A stretch of DNA of 64,000 nt from Trichoplax sp. H2 (taxonomy: Eukaryota; Placozoa; Uniplacotomia; Trichoplacea): assembly GCA_003344405.1 (NCBI GenBank), contig NOWV01000141.1, forward strand, positions 62,001-126,000, given 5' to 3'. The position numbers were made by a program, and so were the translations under genes. This document shows positions 14,230 through 28,135 of the stretch, in pieces. The notes below the pieces were generated by a model that ran no database searches, was not told the origin of the DNA, and saw nothing but the letters and a program-made list of their open reading frames with translations. Each line of letters starts with the position of its first letter. Position 1 is the stretch's first letter.

Positions 14230-15050
14230 ATTGCTGGAAAAAATCAGCAGACTACTCTTAGCTTTGTCTATATTGGCTAGAGCCCAAGAATAGATGTTTC
14301 ATTTTTGGGTATTAGAATCATAAACAAAATTATTTATCCGACGTGATTTGATGGTAGAAAAATACTAAAGTCAAACGGAAAGATAGAAAATGTAGAAGCT
14401 TTAGTGATCGACGTGACAGACGTTTCATTTTTGGGTATTAGAATCATAAACAAAATTATTTATCCGACGTGATTTGATGGTAGAAAAATGCTAAAGTCAA
14501 ACGGAAAGATAGAAAATGTAGAAGCTTTAGTGATCGGGTTAATTTATAAAACAACAAGATATACTGATGAGAAAAATAGAATAAAGGTTAAAGTTCATTA
14601 AGTTACTCTTAGCTTTTGTCTACATTAGTCAGCACGGCTGAAGAATAGTTGTTCTATTTTAGAATTTTAAAATCGTCAACCAAGCCATTTAATCGGCAAG
14701 ATTACAGGATAAAAAAATACATTATGCAAACGGAAAGACAGAAAGTTGAGAAACTATGATAATCGGCTTATAGTGGTAAGGCTATACCATCAATAAAATT
14801 TCGACAAAATCGAGAATTTGTCCTGGTGTTTCTGGTCGAATCTAAATTATATCATGCAAAAGTAAGATGCATTGACGAAAAGAGGGTCAAATTATTTTTA
14901 GCATTTATGTAATTAAGCAGCGAAGCCCAAGAATGTAACTTCTATTTTAAGGTATAATAATAGCGAATAAAACTATTGAAGGGGCATAATTTAATGGTGG
15001 AAAAATATCGGTAACAATAATTATTCATAGCTGCAATCACTTTGTTATTG
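14230..15050. repeat. Diverged tandem repeat including a 126-base duplication
   Basis: A unit containing GTTTCATTTTTGGGTATTAG and AAACGGAAAGATAGAAAATG occurs at about 14296 and again at 14422 almost unchanged. A more diverged relative follows at 14600-14770 (AAACGGAAAGACAGAAAGTT). Every frame is closed. Confidence 0.75.
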
Positions 15051-15299
15051 GCTGCGGTAGCATGCTTCGTAAATTAGACTATTCTTATACAAATGATTAT
15101 GACGATGATCAAGTCAGATATTTTGACTATAATTTCTTAAACGAAACTTTGTGACTCTGAAGGATAATTTATTGCATTCTTGCGGATGATTTTAACTACT
15201 ATTGAACAGAATATAGAGTAGAATTTAAATACGAGCATAGAAGTGATAAGCTATAATATAATCACAGCATGAAATCTCGAAATAATTTTTCATGTTGAA

Positions 15300-17000
15300 A
15301 TGATCACATGCTGGAGAAAATGAAAAAAACTGTTCATCACGATTATTTGGATAGTATCAACTATGGTATCCAAGAAATAGAGGATTATCAAGCTAGTATA
15401 GGTTAAATCAAGCTGATAAAATTGACCTTATAACAGAACTATATTTGGGTAAAGTCGTGGTAAAATAGTTAATTGGATAGTTACTGTATTAAGATTGTAC
15501 AATCGAGTAGAAGTTCAATCTAAAGCAATAGAATGGGTCTCCAATTCACGGGATTTCTTAATCCACCGGTCTATTAAATAGTTCATAAAATAAATGTTTC
15601 ATTTATCGTATTGTCTGACAAGAGATCGATTACTGTAGCCATAGTTAATATATAAATAGAATCGGTCTCGCATAAATGAAAAAAGGGAAGCAATGAAATA
15701 GACATTATAGCCGTATCATTTCTTGCTAAAATGATCAATTGAATAGTTAATCCATAAGTCAATCAATTATAAATTTGTCAGTCTAGCTACAAATTGCAAA
15801 TTAGTGCAATAGGCAATAATAGCATAAACTGAAGGGGACTAGACTCTTTCAAATGATAATCTAGAAATATAAAATAAGCTTTCTGACTTAATTATTTCTT
15901 GATAAAATGGCCAATTGGATAGTCAATCAATTAGGATTATAAGTCCAGATGTTAATATTAAACTAGGACAACAATAACATAAATTAAGAAGATTAATCTC
16001 TTATATGTAAATGAAAATGTAGGACAATAAAATAAGCATTCTAACTAGATTACTTCTTGATGAAACAGTCATTTGGTAGTTAATCGGCTAGGATTAAAAA
16101 TTATTAATCTACATGAGAATGCTAAACCAAGGCCACAGGCAACAACATAAAGTAAAGGAGATCAGTCTTTTATAGATGATAACGTGGGAAGATAAATAGG
16201 TATTCTAATTTGATCATCCCGTCAAGAAATAGTCAATTGGATAGTCAATCTATGAATCTATGAAGATTAAAAATTATCAATCTGGCTAAAAATATTAAAC
16301 TAAAGCCATCGGCAACAACAACATTAAGTAAAGGAGATCAGACTCGTATAGATGACAATATAGAAGATGAAAATTAGATATTCCAATTGATTATTTCAAC
16401 AAGAATTAAGGCTATCCATCTTGCTAATGCCAAAACTAAGGCGATAGACTAGACCTGCAACAACAACATTTCTTGAGTAAATAGTCGATTTTATAGCCTA
16501 TCCATTTAGTCAATTGGTCGTATAGGCCGAGGAAGCGATTAGGGTAGCAAAGGCTACAATGATCAATCTCCCATTAATGATAATCTTAAGCGATAGAAAT
16601 GACGACTTGTAAGAATTGTATTTCTTGATCAAATGATGGATCGGATGGTCTATCATAAAGATTCTCAATGAAGGAGAAATGATGATTGAAGGGGATTAGG
16701 ACTAGACTAACAACAACATTCTTACAAATGATCAGTTGTATAAGCATTAAAATCAGTAGACTGTTTATCGTATTGATTCAAATGAGATTGGCTACCGTAA
16801 CGAAATATTTAGACTATTAGTATGGCATAAACTAAAGCAAAAAAACTCAACGCCGTAACGACAGAAAATATTTGATGCAATCATCAATGGAATAAGTCAA
16901 TTACTCATTGTAACCGCCACTAGGATATTCTCAACCGCACTATCAATTAAAATTAGAATAGCAATAATGAGAATCTACAGCGACATAATTAAATTCCTTG
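15300..17000. repeat. Diverged tandem array, period about 160-175 bases
   Basis: A consensus containing ATTTCTTGATAAAATGGTCA, ATTGGATAGTCAATC, then an ACAACAACAT-rich part and AGGAGATCAGACTC recurs with landmarks near 15716, 15890, 16049, 16215 and 16470, with weaker copies on both sides. Copies are much diverged, so the array is old. No frame stays open through it. Confidence 0.65.
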
Positions 17001-20000
17001 AACGACAAAGTTTCCCCATGGAATAAGTCAATCAAATGAAAGAAATATTGGTCTGGATGATGGCGACTATCGTAGTCTACAACAGAGACTCCAGTACAGT
17101 ACATATTACTATGGCAAAATTAGTCGATGAACCTATTAATCAAATTAGATAGACTATTGCTTTCGTTTATCGTTATGTAACAAATGGCGAAAATATTTTA
17201 TCCCTCAATGTAGAATAAGGAAAAACGCTTGACAAGTTGTAATATCCTCTTTAAGGAAAAGATCATGCAAGTACAATCGTTTGATAATCATTTTGATCGA
17301 CAAATTAATAGGAGACGAAATAAAAAATAGTCAATGGAAATCATCGATATAGTTAATATGTAGAATAATTTTTTTAATCTGCTAGCCAATAAATTATGAA
17401 ATCATTTCCGATTATACAGTAGGAGAGAATTGCATAATGAAATCGGCTTGTATTCAAATTTCTTTTACTTGACAAGCCGCAATTCTCGTCATCAGGCAGT
17501 ATTGATATTGCCTATGGAAACATATTCTTTACACTTTAATCAAACACTTTAGGATACTTTGGAAGGGACTACAACACTGCCCTTCAACACATTTGTGTCG
17601 GAATGTTGTTTGTTAGTAAATATCAAGAAATCTCCCACTAGCATTTTTGCAATAGTTGCATCACCATTGACGGAAGAGAAAATATGTTGATCACCATTCT
17701 ACTCGTAGGTGTGGTAATCCTCTTCAATCAATACGATTATTGATATAGATGACTTAGAATTGTTGAAATCGAATAGAGAGAAATGGAATTATTGCAAACT
17801 ATCAAGAAACAATAACTATAGATTACCAATTTCTTATAATAACTTGCAATGTTATTTTACCCTGAATAATTATATTATCATTTGGAAGAGTTGAAGATAA
17901 TCAACAGGAAATTCATGCAGAGGAAGTCGTTATTTTACTTGCCAATAAAATATAGTATGATGTAGTACATCTAAATTAAAGGTACTTTCAAGCAATGGAA
18001 AAAGATGGGAGATTGATGGTCTACATTAAAAGTACATTCAATCAGTAGGGAAAAGGATATGCGATCGATGGTCCAAATTGAATGTGCTTTAAACAAATAA
18101 GGGATGAGTACGGTATAGAAGATCTACCATTAATGTATTTCGAATAAAAGGAGGGGAAAGGAAACAGAAGGACTAAAACTAAAGCAAAGTACTATTTCAA
18201 TGAGTTAAATAGTCCTTCACTATTACAAAGTTTAAATCATTAGCCAGCAGTTGACAATAAGATAAACATCATCTCCATATTTTTTGGGGGTAATCTGTGA
18301 GTTATTCTAATACTAGAGTAGAGCGTAGTTCAATAATTTTTTCCCCGACAATATTCATGACTTAAACGACGATCAAGCAGACTTGTGATTGACATTTCCA
18401 TTTGGAAATGCTGGTGGCCATCAATATTTTCTATTACAACAACGTCTCGACATTGCTGTAGTCTATAATTAATTTTCTAGTATCTGATTGCATAGGAAAG
18501 ACAAGAACAAAAATTAGCCCCACACCACAGGGGGGAGACTGTCTGCCATGATTCGTTATGATGATCTCCTCCCTTGATGCAAAGCAAATTAACTGATCAA
18601 ATCATTGTAAAACTACAAGAAAATGGAGGATTGGATTGGTAGTTCTGTCGCTCTCCAGGCGAGAATGAATCGTTTAACTAATATGAGCATAGTTCTGCCG
18701 CAATTGAAGGTAGGCTATTCGAGTTAAACGAAAAAGGCCCCAAAATTAAATTGATGTTTTCATGAATGTAACGGTAACTACTGAGATGCAAAGGAGTACT
18801 TATAATGATTTGTTTTCTTATCCTTTGATTGTAGTATTTTAATTAAAACTGGGCAATTATAATTTATAGAATAGATTAACGAAATGGCCTAGACAAATTC
18901 TCGTCTAAATCTGGTCGACGTAAACTTTATACAGTAGTTGGATCATTTTTACTATGACCCTATCCTATGCTAATCTAAAATCATTCATTTTAGCCTATCT
19001 TATCATTCTTGTCTATAAAATTAGCAATAAATAGATAGATAATTATACTGTAATAATGGTAATCCTAAAGTTTGCCTTTTTTGTACTCAAGGAAAAGCGT
19101 AGAATATCCAATCTGTTGTATAACGACCGCTTTTCAATCAAATGACAGGGAAAGTAAAAGTCAAACATCTCATTTCTAGATAATATGGCCTCAATTATGT
19201 GAAAAAATAGGATAGTTTCAATTCAAATTGGATCTTAAGATGGGAAATGCAAAGTCATGAAATGTTAATTACAAAAAAATGCCATAGTAAAAAGAGCTTA
19301 ACCAATATGGATACCGATGATGACGTAAAGTGGTTGCTTAACTTAAAAATAATAAATTAAATGGATATTAGTTTCCAGCACACTGCCCCATTCCGATTTT
19401 TGATTACGATCGTTAAAAAGTCGCATCTTCCTTATATTTTACTACTGTTGTCATGCTTGGGGGATTGGAGCACAAGTTGATCGAATATCATTATGAATTG
19501 TAGAATTGTGAATGGATGATCAACAGTAATGTAATTGTTAAAAAAATGATGGAAGAAATAGCCACTTCAATAGTGGACCAGATTAAACATTGATCCTCTC
19601 TTAACACGACAAGTAGAAAATCAAACTGAAACGATTGACTATGTAAGGATGTTGTTTACTGTATTAAATTGCCTTCATGTCAACGATCGATGTTCCCCTT
19701 CAATATCGATGAATCTGGTTATGAAAATAAACACCCCACTGGCTACAAAGTACAACAATCAATTTACGCATAATGCAGAGCTGCTGTATCAGTCTAATGG
19801 CAACATTTTCTTCATGGTTTACTCTCTAATAATAATTTATTTCCAAAGGTAGACTAATGATCATCCTACGAGGATGGCTGTGATTCATGCAAAAGTGTAC
19901 TGTAGTATAGCCATGATTTATGGACAACTTCTTCATTTCTTATTATTCAATCACTCGCAATAATTGATGAGACATAATTGATGACACAACGTGAAGCCAG

Positions 20001-21017
20001 CCTGTTCCCACGGTCACAATCAATGGGAGTTTTCTACAATCTAATTAATGGAAGACAAGTGGAATTACAAGTGGAATTGCTGTACTAGACGAGAATTGTT
20101 CCCGTATATGACATACCAGGCATTTTTCTAGTCATTAACATACAGGGAAAAAAATTGATGAAAGAAGAATTTCCTTGACGTGCAGGAAATTGTTATGCTG
20201 TCATGAAGCAATCAAATGAAGACAGGGCATGTCCGTTGAATGATTCTTTTAAAATGCTACCAGGATTGAAAGATAGCGTATGATTTCTCGTCAACGACGA
20301 CCATTAATGACAACTGGCCGATATTGATTATACTATTTCCGATTGGAATACACTCATCTATCATGTTGTACTAACGACTAACTATGTCGAGTAGTGTATC
20401 AGTCGACGAGGTAGGCAATGATATAAGAAAACACCGACACGTAGACTAGAAGAGAAAAAATAGACTTACCCATAACGCAGCCATACTAGTGTGATGTTAA
20501 GATCCAACCAATCTTAGATAGAAGACGCAATGATAATATAATTGTTGATTTAGATTGAAATAAATAATGGTAGTTCTAATTCTTGCTGATCATGATTGAA
20601 AATGACTTGATTGAAGGTAAAATTACTAGTGCTAGTGCAGATTGAGCCAATAAAATTATTCCCACGTCACGATGAACGATATTGATTCTTCTCTAGCTCC
20701 TTTCCAGTAATAGGCAGTTTTAATAAGAATTGGCATATACACACACACAAAAAAAAAGGAGGAGAGAAGGAAAAATTAAAATTAAGATAAAATGGAATAA
20801 TAGTGGCAATATCAACAATAATAACAATAATGAAATGTCAAAGATTGTCATGTAATTTTATCTACTTTTTAAGTTGATTGCACAGGATGGAATAGCAACT
20901 CAAGTCAATTGGTTTTCTTTACAAGACTTTGAATAAATGTAGAAAGAATACTTTTTCGACTATTCTTCAATAAAGTCATGAATCTAATCAACTGTCCAAT
21001 GATGATAATTGCTACCG

Positions 21018-21036
21018 CCTCCTCCTCCTCCTCCTC
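21018..21036. repeat. (CCT)n microsatellite
   Basis: Six uninterrupted CCT triplets in otherwise unremarkable sequence. Confidence 0.9.
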
Positions 21037-24000
21037 GTTGCTTTCCAACTCATCCCAGTAGAAGTGTGATCAAGATAGACAACGTAGTCAGTCAGTCCGA
21101 TCCACAAACACTGCTCGAGTTTATATAGATATCCTAAACGGCGATAGCTACTCTTTCCTACTCTTCTCCATGCCAGTTTTCAGTGGCAAAGAGTGAAGTA
21201 AACATCTTACCTTTTGTTATTCGCTGCCACCTATACTCGATAATATTAATAATATATGTTTTTCTTTTGTTCAATTGTTAACCCAGTTAGATAGTATTGT
21301 CTAGTTGTCAATGGAGTACCATCGGCTCTTTTACTATCTTCGACAAATGGCCATGTTTTACTCATCGTCTAGATCGATCAAGAGGTTTGCTACAGCATAT
21401 TTCAATGGAGTTGCTATTTATGTAATGGCTTAATGGCCATGCTATTCGATTGGAATGAGGATGCAAAATTGACGATACCTTCACCACATTTCCAAGTTAT
21501 GATTAGTGCTGATTGGAGGCTAGCTTAACGTGCCATGGTATTGTCGATCTGAGCTAGAATGCACTGGTGTACTAAGCATTAGACTGAATTGAATATTGAG
21601 AAAGTTTTCTTTCTTGTCAATTAGTGTAAATAGAAACCTCCCTTTCCTCCCACACATAGACGAATTGATCAAGCGCATGCCTTCGATCGGTCTTGCCTTT
21701 CCAACCGTTTAATATGGCATTATTCAACAATGAAGTTGATTCTTTCCCTTCCTATATCGTTATACTGCCAAGCTTATACTACAGCTATTGGATAGGAAAT
21801 AACAGGAAGTTTGGATGAAAGTTAATAATGCATGGCCTCCAACTGAGACTACTCACTGAGTGCTTCAATTTACTGCATGCAATTCATTCATCTTCTGCAT
21901 GCTCTACAGTACATACGGATAATGATCCCATATCCGAGCACGATGCAGTCGTTATTTTACTCTAATGAAGAATCGATTCTTCTAAGTGATATCCTCGTAG
22001 ACTCTACGGTAAAATTAAATCGAGATATTCTAATTGCATCATCTACTGTTGAAGATGGCAAATATGAAATAATATAGCATTTTTATTTTACTGAATGAAT
22101 ATGTGAAGGAAGAGCATTTTCCTATGTAATCAGGTATTCGGACACTGAATTGAAATAGAGTGGAAATAGGTACCTTGATGATGATGTAGAATCATAGACT
22201 ACTAAATGCTGCTAGTAGTCCATGGTAGTATCATCTCAAATCGATCATACTTGTATTTTAAATTAGAAGATTGTAGACGTAAAACTGTCTCTAGTTGCGA
22301 AAATTCCTTCGCACGCCTAGAATAAAGTTAAATGAACAAAAAATCCAAAATCTTGTCATCTTATTATTTGAGATACTGTATCCCTATAGCCGTCAAGTCC
22401 TCCATTTCGTCCATTAATCATGACTATCCACATTATGTCATTTCACATCTGCATCCCATGTCAATTCGCTGATTTGGAATGGCCCATAAAAATCGTTAAT
22501 CAACTACTGCTCCTCACTGTATCCTTCTCATACAATACTCTGTTACAGCATGGGCCTCCTAAAATTGACATGGACAGGAAATTCTATTTGGACAGTCGGA
22601 CATTTCGGCGTTATTGCAAAGACTTTTATCCGTAAAGGGGTTGCCCGATTCTGTAATTCGCTTATTTTTTTAAATTAAGTAATATTATATCGAAATTTGT
22701 AGTATTTTACTCAGTTCTGCTTCAAAATAGTTATATAAAGTCATGAATGTTCTTAAATTAGAGCAAGTAATTAAAGAAAAAGAGATGGAAAAGATGCATC
22801 GCTTAGTAAATAATTAATTTTTCGATATTTTGCCTTCATTTACTTTTAAAAAGTCTGTCTGCCTAAAGATTTGCTTGCAGCATCTTGATCGCCTACAACG
22901 ATAACATGGCACTTATGGGCCCCAAAATATCATAGGAATAGGTGATTATCATCATGATGAGCAGCCTACTATTCCATGTTTGCGATCAATTCCTGTCAAA
23001 AATATCAAATTAACTTTCTTCCTGTTCTACGACATTTTACTCAAGTATTTTTAGAAAGGGCTGGGGCAGATAAATAGTGTAGGCTACGCCCCTTGAATCC
23101 AGGTAGAGTATAGTATGCAGTACCGGGCCAATATTATATACGATATACTATAGCATGTAGTATGGCGGAGAAGATCGATTAATTGTCTTGATTCATTTCA
23201 TTTTCCTTGGATTTATTCAATTGAATCAATTGATTGGTAGATTTGCATGCTGGATGAGATTGTATAGCAATCTGTCATCAATAGTTACTTCAACACTAAC
23301 AGAAAGAGACTGTTAAAACGCTAAAAGCATAGCAATCCTCTATCGTTTTGGGTCAAAGTGGGTGACATTTTCTCTACAGGGAATCTGGACTGTCTACAGG
23401 GGTGTGTTCCAAAGTAGACACCGAGCTAGTTGCACACTATACAGTTCCAGCTTTCCGATACATTCAAATAGTCGGCAAGAGCCAGCCAGCTGATTTTGTT
23501 TTGGTTGAGCAAGAATCGTTGGCAACCTCTTCTTCTTTCATTCGTCTACTACTTGGAGAATCTAATCATCATCGTCGACTGCTAGTGTATCCATTTTAGC
23601 TAGAAGTTATGGTTGAAAGATAATGAAGTTATGAAAGGCCTCGGTATCGACCTAACTACGAAATATTATAATCTATTGCAGTTATTATAGCCTACGTGGA
23701 TAGCGCCATCTTTGTTGAGGAGAAGGTAAGCTGCAGTTCAAAAGAGTGACAGAGTTAGCTTTCCAGTGTTGATAAAACAGAAATAGTCTAGGTAGAAAAA
23801 TTTTAAGGTAGCTTGCAGCATCATCTTGATGCTCAATCATCCATCTGTCTCTCATAATGAAGAGAAATGGAAGCACTCCAATAAGAAATGTAGGAATCAA
23901 GTCAATATCACAGACTAGATTTATTACTTCAATTTACTTTTAATAAACTTTCGCGTATTCTATTTTAAAGGTAAAATTTATCTTACAAGTGATTTAACTC

Positions 24001-24449
24001 AAGCTAGAAGATTTTGCATGCTCTTGGTCGGGGATTCAATATTACAATCAAGAATATATGTTAGTTTGCAATACTTGCTTGATATGCATGATGCTAGGAT
24101 ACAAGTCTTCTTCCTGTACGTCAACAATTTGTACGAGGAATGTGGGAAAGTTAGCAATTTGCGTACGGAGACTTGATCCGTAATATAGACATGGCGTAGC
24201 AGTATTGTAGTATGGATAGCAGTCATAGTTCGTGAAATTTACAGTGTCAATAACCAACGTTTTACTGTTAACCTCACATAACTCTCCTTGGACAGTGAAA
24301 GAAAGTTGGTTATGCTAAGTGAAAACATGAAACATTATTGTTCATCGTTATCATGCTACAATAACGTGAACATCAGTAGAAAATTGTATTTCCAATTTCT
24401 AGCGATGGAGAGAGAATGTGCTATGCTAGAGTAATAAAATATTCTATTT

Positions 24450-25300
24450 AAAGTGATCGATATGATATCCAATACACCTTAAACTACAAATTTGCGATCA
24501 ATACTGTGATTAATGCCTTCTGTGAAATACTACACGTTGGAATGATATTGATAGCGGCGATGTTGCGATAACATGGATCTCAATGCTAATTTGTTAGTTT
24601 ATTTCTAATGATTAAATGTAGCGTATAGTCCTTATGAGTTAGACACAACATTATACACCTTCCAATCTTATGATCTATATGGGATAGAGGACGAGGCAAG
24701 CATAAGACTGTAGTTCATACTTTTCATGAAATACTGCAAGATGGAGAGATGTTCATACAGACAGTTTTGCAATAATATGGATATCATTACTGATTTGTTA
24801 ATATATTTACAATGATAAAGAGAGAGAGAGTATACTTTAATATACGTCATTTATGCCATGTTCAAGTAAAAATGGTAGCATTATTTCCAAACTCACCACA
24901 CACTACAAACGATAGAGGAGGTAAGTGCAATACAGTCAATCCTTCCACAAAATACTGAACATTAGAGAGAATATTCGCAGTTATGATGTTGCGATGACAT
25001 GGATCTCCATACCATATCGTGAATATATTTCTAATGATTAATCTCTGGCATTGTCCTTGTGAGTTAGACATAACATTACTCGTCCCATAACCTTGTAACC
25101 AATATAGGATAGAGGACAAGGCAAGTTCAATACTGTAATGCATACATTGTACAAAATAGACTAGACATAGGAGAGATATTCATCATTACTGTTTTACAAG
25201 AAGTATGGATATCAATGCTTAATTGTTAATATATTTGGTAACGATGAAGAGAGAACATAGTATACTGTAAGGAAGTAATATTCAAGTTAAAATGGTTACA
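24450..25300. repeat. Diverged tandem repeat, period about 205-220 bases
   Basis: Landmark ATGGATATCAATGCTAATTTG followed by GTTAATATATTTCTAATGAT occurs near 24573, 24777, 24999 and 25206. Between landmarks are shared parts such as GAGTTAGACATAACATTA and CCAATATAGGATAGAGGAC. A short GA-dinucleotide run lies at 24818-24831. Frames across it have no family resemblance. Confidence 0.7.
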
Positions 25301-26229
25301 TCATACTGACAACACTCGACAGCATTATCTCAATTTACAAACTTGAGATCAATATTTTAAAAGAGTACGACGCTGCTACAGTAGCTCTTTCCTTCTTTAA
25401 AAAGCTCGATGGATTACATTCATACTACAAATTATGTCAATACTAACATGGATGGGTAAGACGTTGCATCATGAAATCTTAATATTGAAAATGCACGCTC
25501 CTAGGACATATGTACTATGCAATAGACTCTCAGTAGTTTATGGCTCGGGTAATTAAGGTAACAGCATCGATAATGTTAACTCTTGTTCAAATTGTAATAC
25601 AACTCTATCTGGACCTTGTTATGGACATACTCTATTATTGGAGTGCTGCATGTATTCCAAGAATGTGCTGTGATCTATGTAATATTATAGATTGTGTCAA
25701 AAGGGAGACACACACTTAGAGCACCAACTGACTGTAAAGGATTCGAGACTTATCTTAAACCAATACAACCACAATTAGCATATAGAGGTTCCTAACCATC
25801 CACTAACAATAACGTACACGCATTTATACATATTTATACAATGTTGTATAAATGGAGAAAGAGCAGGAGTAGTTACTCTCGCTGCAGACATCATTAAATA
25901 CGGTATTCTTTCCAGTCCTGCAACGTTCGAGTTTGATGCTTTACTATTGTATCGTTATGAGAGTCTGCCTAGTAATTATCCTGACGTCAGAAAATGGCAA
26001 ATTTACCTAGTCTTCTTTTCATAGGAAGCGATAAACTAGACCTTAAATAGGTTAACTTTAAACAAATGCTATGTCTAACTCGTAAGTCCTCATGTTGATC
26101 TTGTAACCTTATAATAAACAAGTAATATACTATAGCATTTATATTTATTTTTGTTCTCATAAAATCTAGGGAAGGTGCAACTAAGAAGCTATTTATTGGA
26201 CTGTAATTACTGGTACAATACGTCTAACG

Positions 26230-26622
26230 ATGAGTGAATCCGTTACTATATGCAAACCATGTTTTCGCGCTTGGTATCAATGCCTCAATCATTCTGAAAA
26301 CGCTATTAAGTGCTGTACATGCTATTTTTGCCTGGTAGGCCTATTCTATCATTTCAGTAATGATAAAGAATACCCTAATATGAATATAGAAGATCCATGC
26401 TCCTGCAAAAACTATGAGCAGAAACCTTATGAATGCCTTAAAAGATATACAATTTTGATTGTTTTAAGTTTAGTATGTTTTCCCACACTCATTTTATATC
26501 ATCCATTGAGATACTTGATAAATTGTTGTCGTTACTGCTATTTTCAAACTAATTCCCTATATATGCTTGGAAGAAATAGTAGCTCAACTTATAACAATAC
26601 AGCTACTATAACAACTGTATAA
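26230..26622 (+). CDS. Sprouty-domain protein (C-terminal part of domain)
   Basis: 130 residues. The Sprouty family (Sprouty, Spred) acts at the plasma membrane and dampens receptor tyrosine kinase-Ras-ERK signalling through a palmitoylated Cys-rich C-terminal domain. Here I see CKPC (9-12), CCTCYFC, then GLFYHFSNDKEY and DPCSC, CLKRY, a hydrophobic stretch, YHPLR and CCRYC: the order of the second half of that domain (family form FYHCSND...DPCSC...LPC..CY.P.R.C...C). The Cys of YHC is Phe here. The first half (CGKCKC...PR.LP) is absent from this reading frame. The frame is open upstream to a stop near 26188 with a possible acceptor, so an upstream exon may exist; a Cys-rich stretch at 25617-25711 is one unproven candidate. 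The tail is Ser/Thr/Asn-rich, not the usual GCRC. Confidence 0.72.
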   Translation: MSESVTICKPCFRAWYQCLNHSENAIKCCTCYFCLVGLFYHFSNDKEYPNMNIEDPCSCKNYEQKPYECLKRYTILIVLSLVCFPTLILYHPLRYLINCCRYCYFQTNSLYMLGRNSSSTYNNTATITTV

Positions 26623-26649
26623 AAAATCTAAACTATATAACATTTAATA

Positions 26650-28135
26650 CTATTAAATTATATTTCAATTTCTGTAGCATATTCACAAAGTGCATTAACA
26701 TTTTAGGAATGAGTGTTGCTTTCAGATTGGATCGGTAATGTTATTACCGTTTCTTCTATCAAGAATTAAGTACTACCTATCTATTAAAATGTTCACATGT
26801 CATACTTGATTACAAGGGCTGTACGATATTTCATAGAAATGTTTTCATTATATTTGGTAAGATGTGCAAAAAGGAAATATACAGCACCATCGACCCTGTA
26901 CTGCAATATTATCAGGTAATAAAAATTTTTAATTTGGTGCTTGGCTGTGATGCATGTAAATACCTCGTATTAGAGCTACATGTTTTTAAAAATATGAAAC
27001 GTTCCATTCGTTTACTATCGATGTTGTTTCAAGCAGGACAATATACCCTATAGATTCTAAATATTATATCCATGAAGAATCTGTATTCCATCTCGAAAAT
27101 GATGAATCTATTTTTCGTGCTAGGATTCCACTCTGCAATAACTGCTATCGTTACGAGGTCGGCTCATTAAAATTTTAAAAATGCCCCCAAAAAAGGAGCA
27201 AAATTGTCGTCTGACTAGAACTACGGAACATGCACTTTCAATGTTTTTGCCACAATATCTTGCGTTAAATTCTTAAATGCCTTTATACGGAAGTATTTAT
27301 GAAATTACATAAAGCTAGGCACTGTCAAATTCATGGATATCGACCGTTTATAACACTTTTGAAGAAGTACTACAACAGGTGTATAATCAGTAACTGCGCT
27401 ATACATTTATTGCGCTCAAGTAGCACTTACATTTACTGCTTAACATATATTACAATATTTTTATTACAATAAACAATATGCGCTAGCGTTAAACTTTTCT
27501 TAGCTTTGCCAATTAATTTCAGTGCTTAACTATTATAGATCTACGGTAGTTTTGAAGATTATGATCAAAACAGCAAGTGATTTTGCAAATATATATGCTA
27601 AATTGAGTATCAGATGACAGCACATTGTATGTTAAGAATAAAAGAAAGTCATAACAATAAAATGATGACATGATATCGCACTATTAATTAATTATAACCC
27701 ATAGGTATGAGTTTTATCGAAATTCAGAATATTGATTGGAATGATAGTAATACACTATTATATTGCAGCGATCTATAATGTTGTAAAGCAACTTTATACC
27801 ATATAAATATCGCTACGATGTGACATCAATTTACGTTATATCACCAAACCACACTAAAAATTCAATAATTTCTGTTCACAATATAATAATTTTGCAATTG
27901 AATCTGGAATAAACCTTAACAAATTGCTCCGCTTCTGTACGTCAATTCGCAACGCAGTATGTCTTATTGGTTAAACTGCTAAAATGATGACATTATCATA
28001 CTTAAATAGGAGATGCTTTACAGTCACAACGTAGATTACTTGACGTTCGTATTACGGGGCCAGCTGACGATTTCTGACAAGATTCTTAATCCGATAGTAA
28101 ACAATGACAGCTCTCATAAATATAAACCAACCTAT
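26650..28135. other. No supported gene
   Basis: Between the Sprouty-domain gene and the NDFIP-like gene. A 63-codon frame at 26862-27053 contains an internal donor (CAG|GTAATA), but nothing joins to it convincingly. Confidence 0.4.

Larger units (their letters stand above)
17000..25550. other. Long gene-poor stretch
   Basis: No reading frame in these 8.5 kb shows a domain, and I could not chain exons by phase on either strand. It holds faint continuations of the 15-17 kb repeat to about 18.1 kb, an AC/poly-A tract near 20741-20757, a CCT microsatellite at 21018-21036 and the tandem repeats at 24.45-25.3 kb. Long introns or regulatory DNA are possible. Confidence 0.5.
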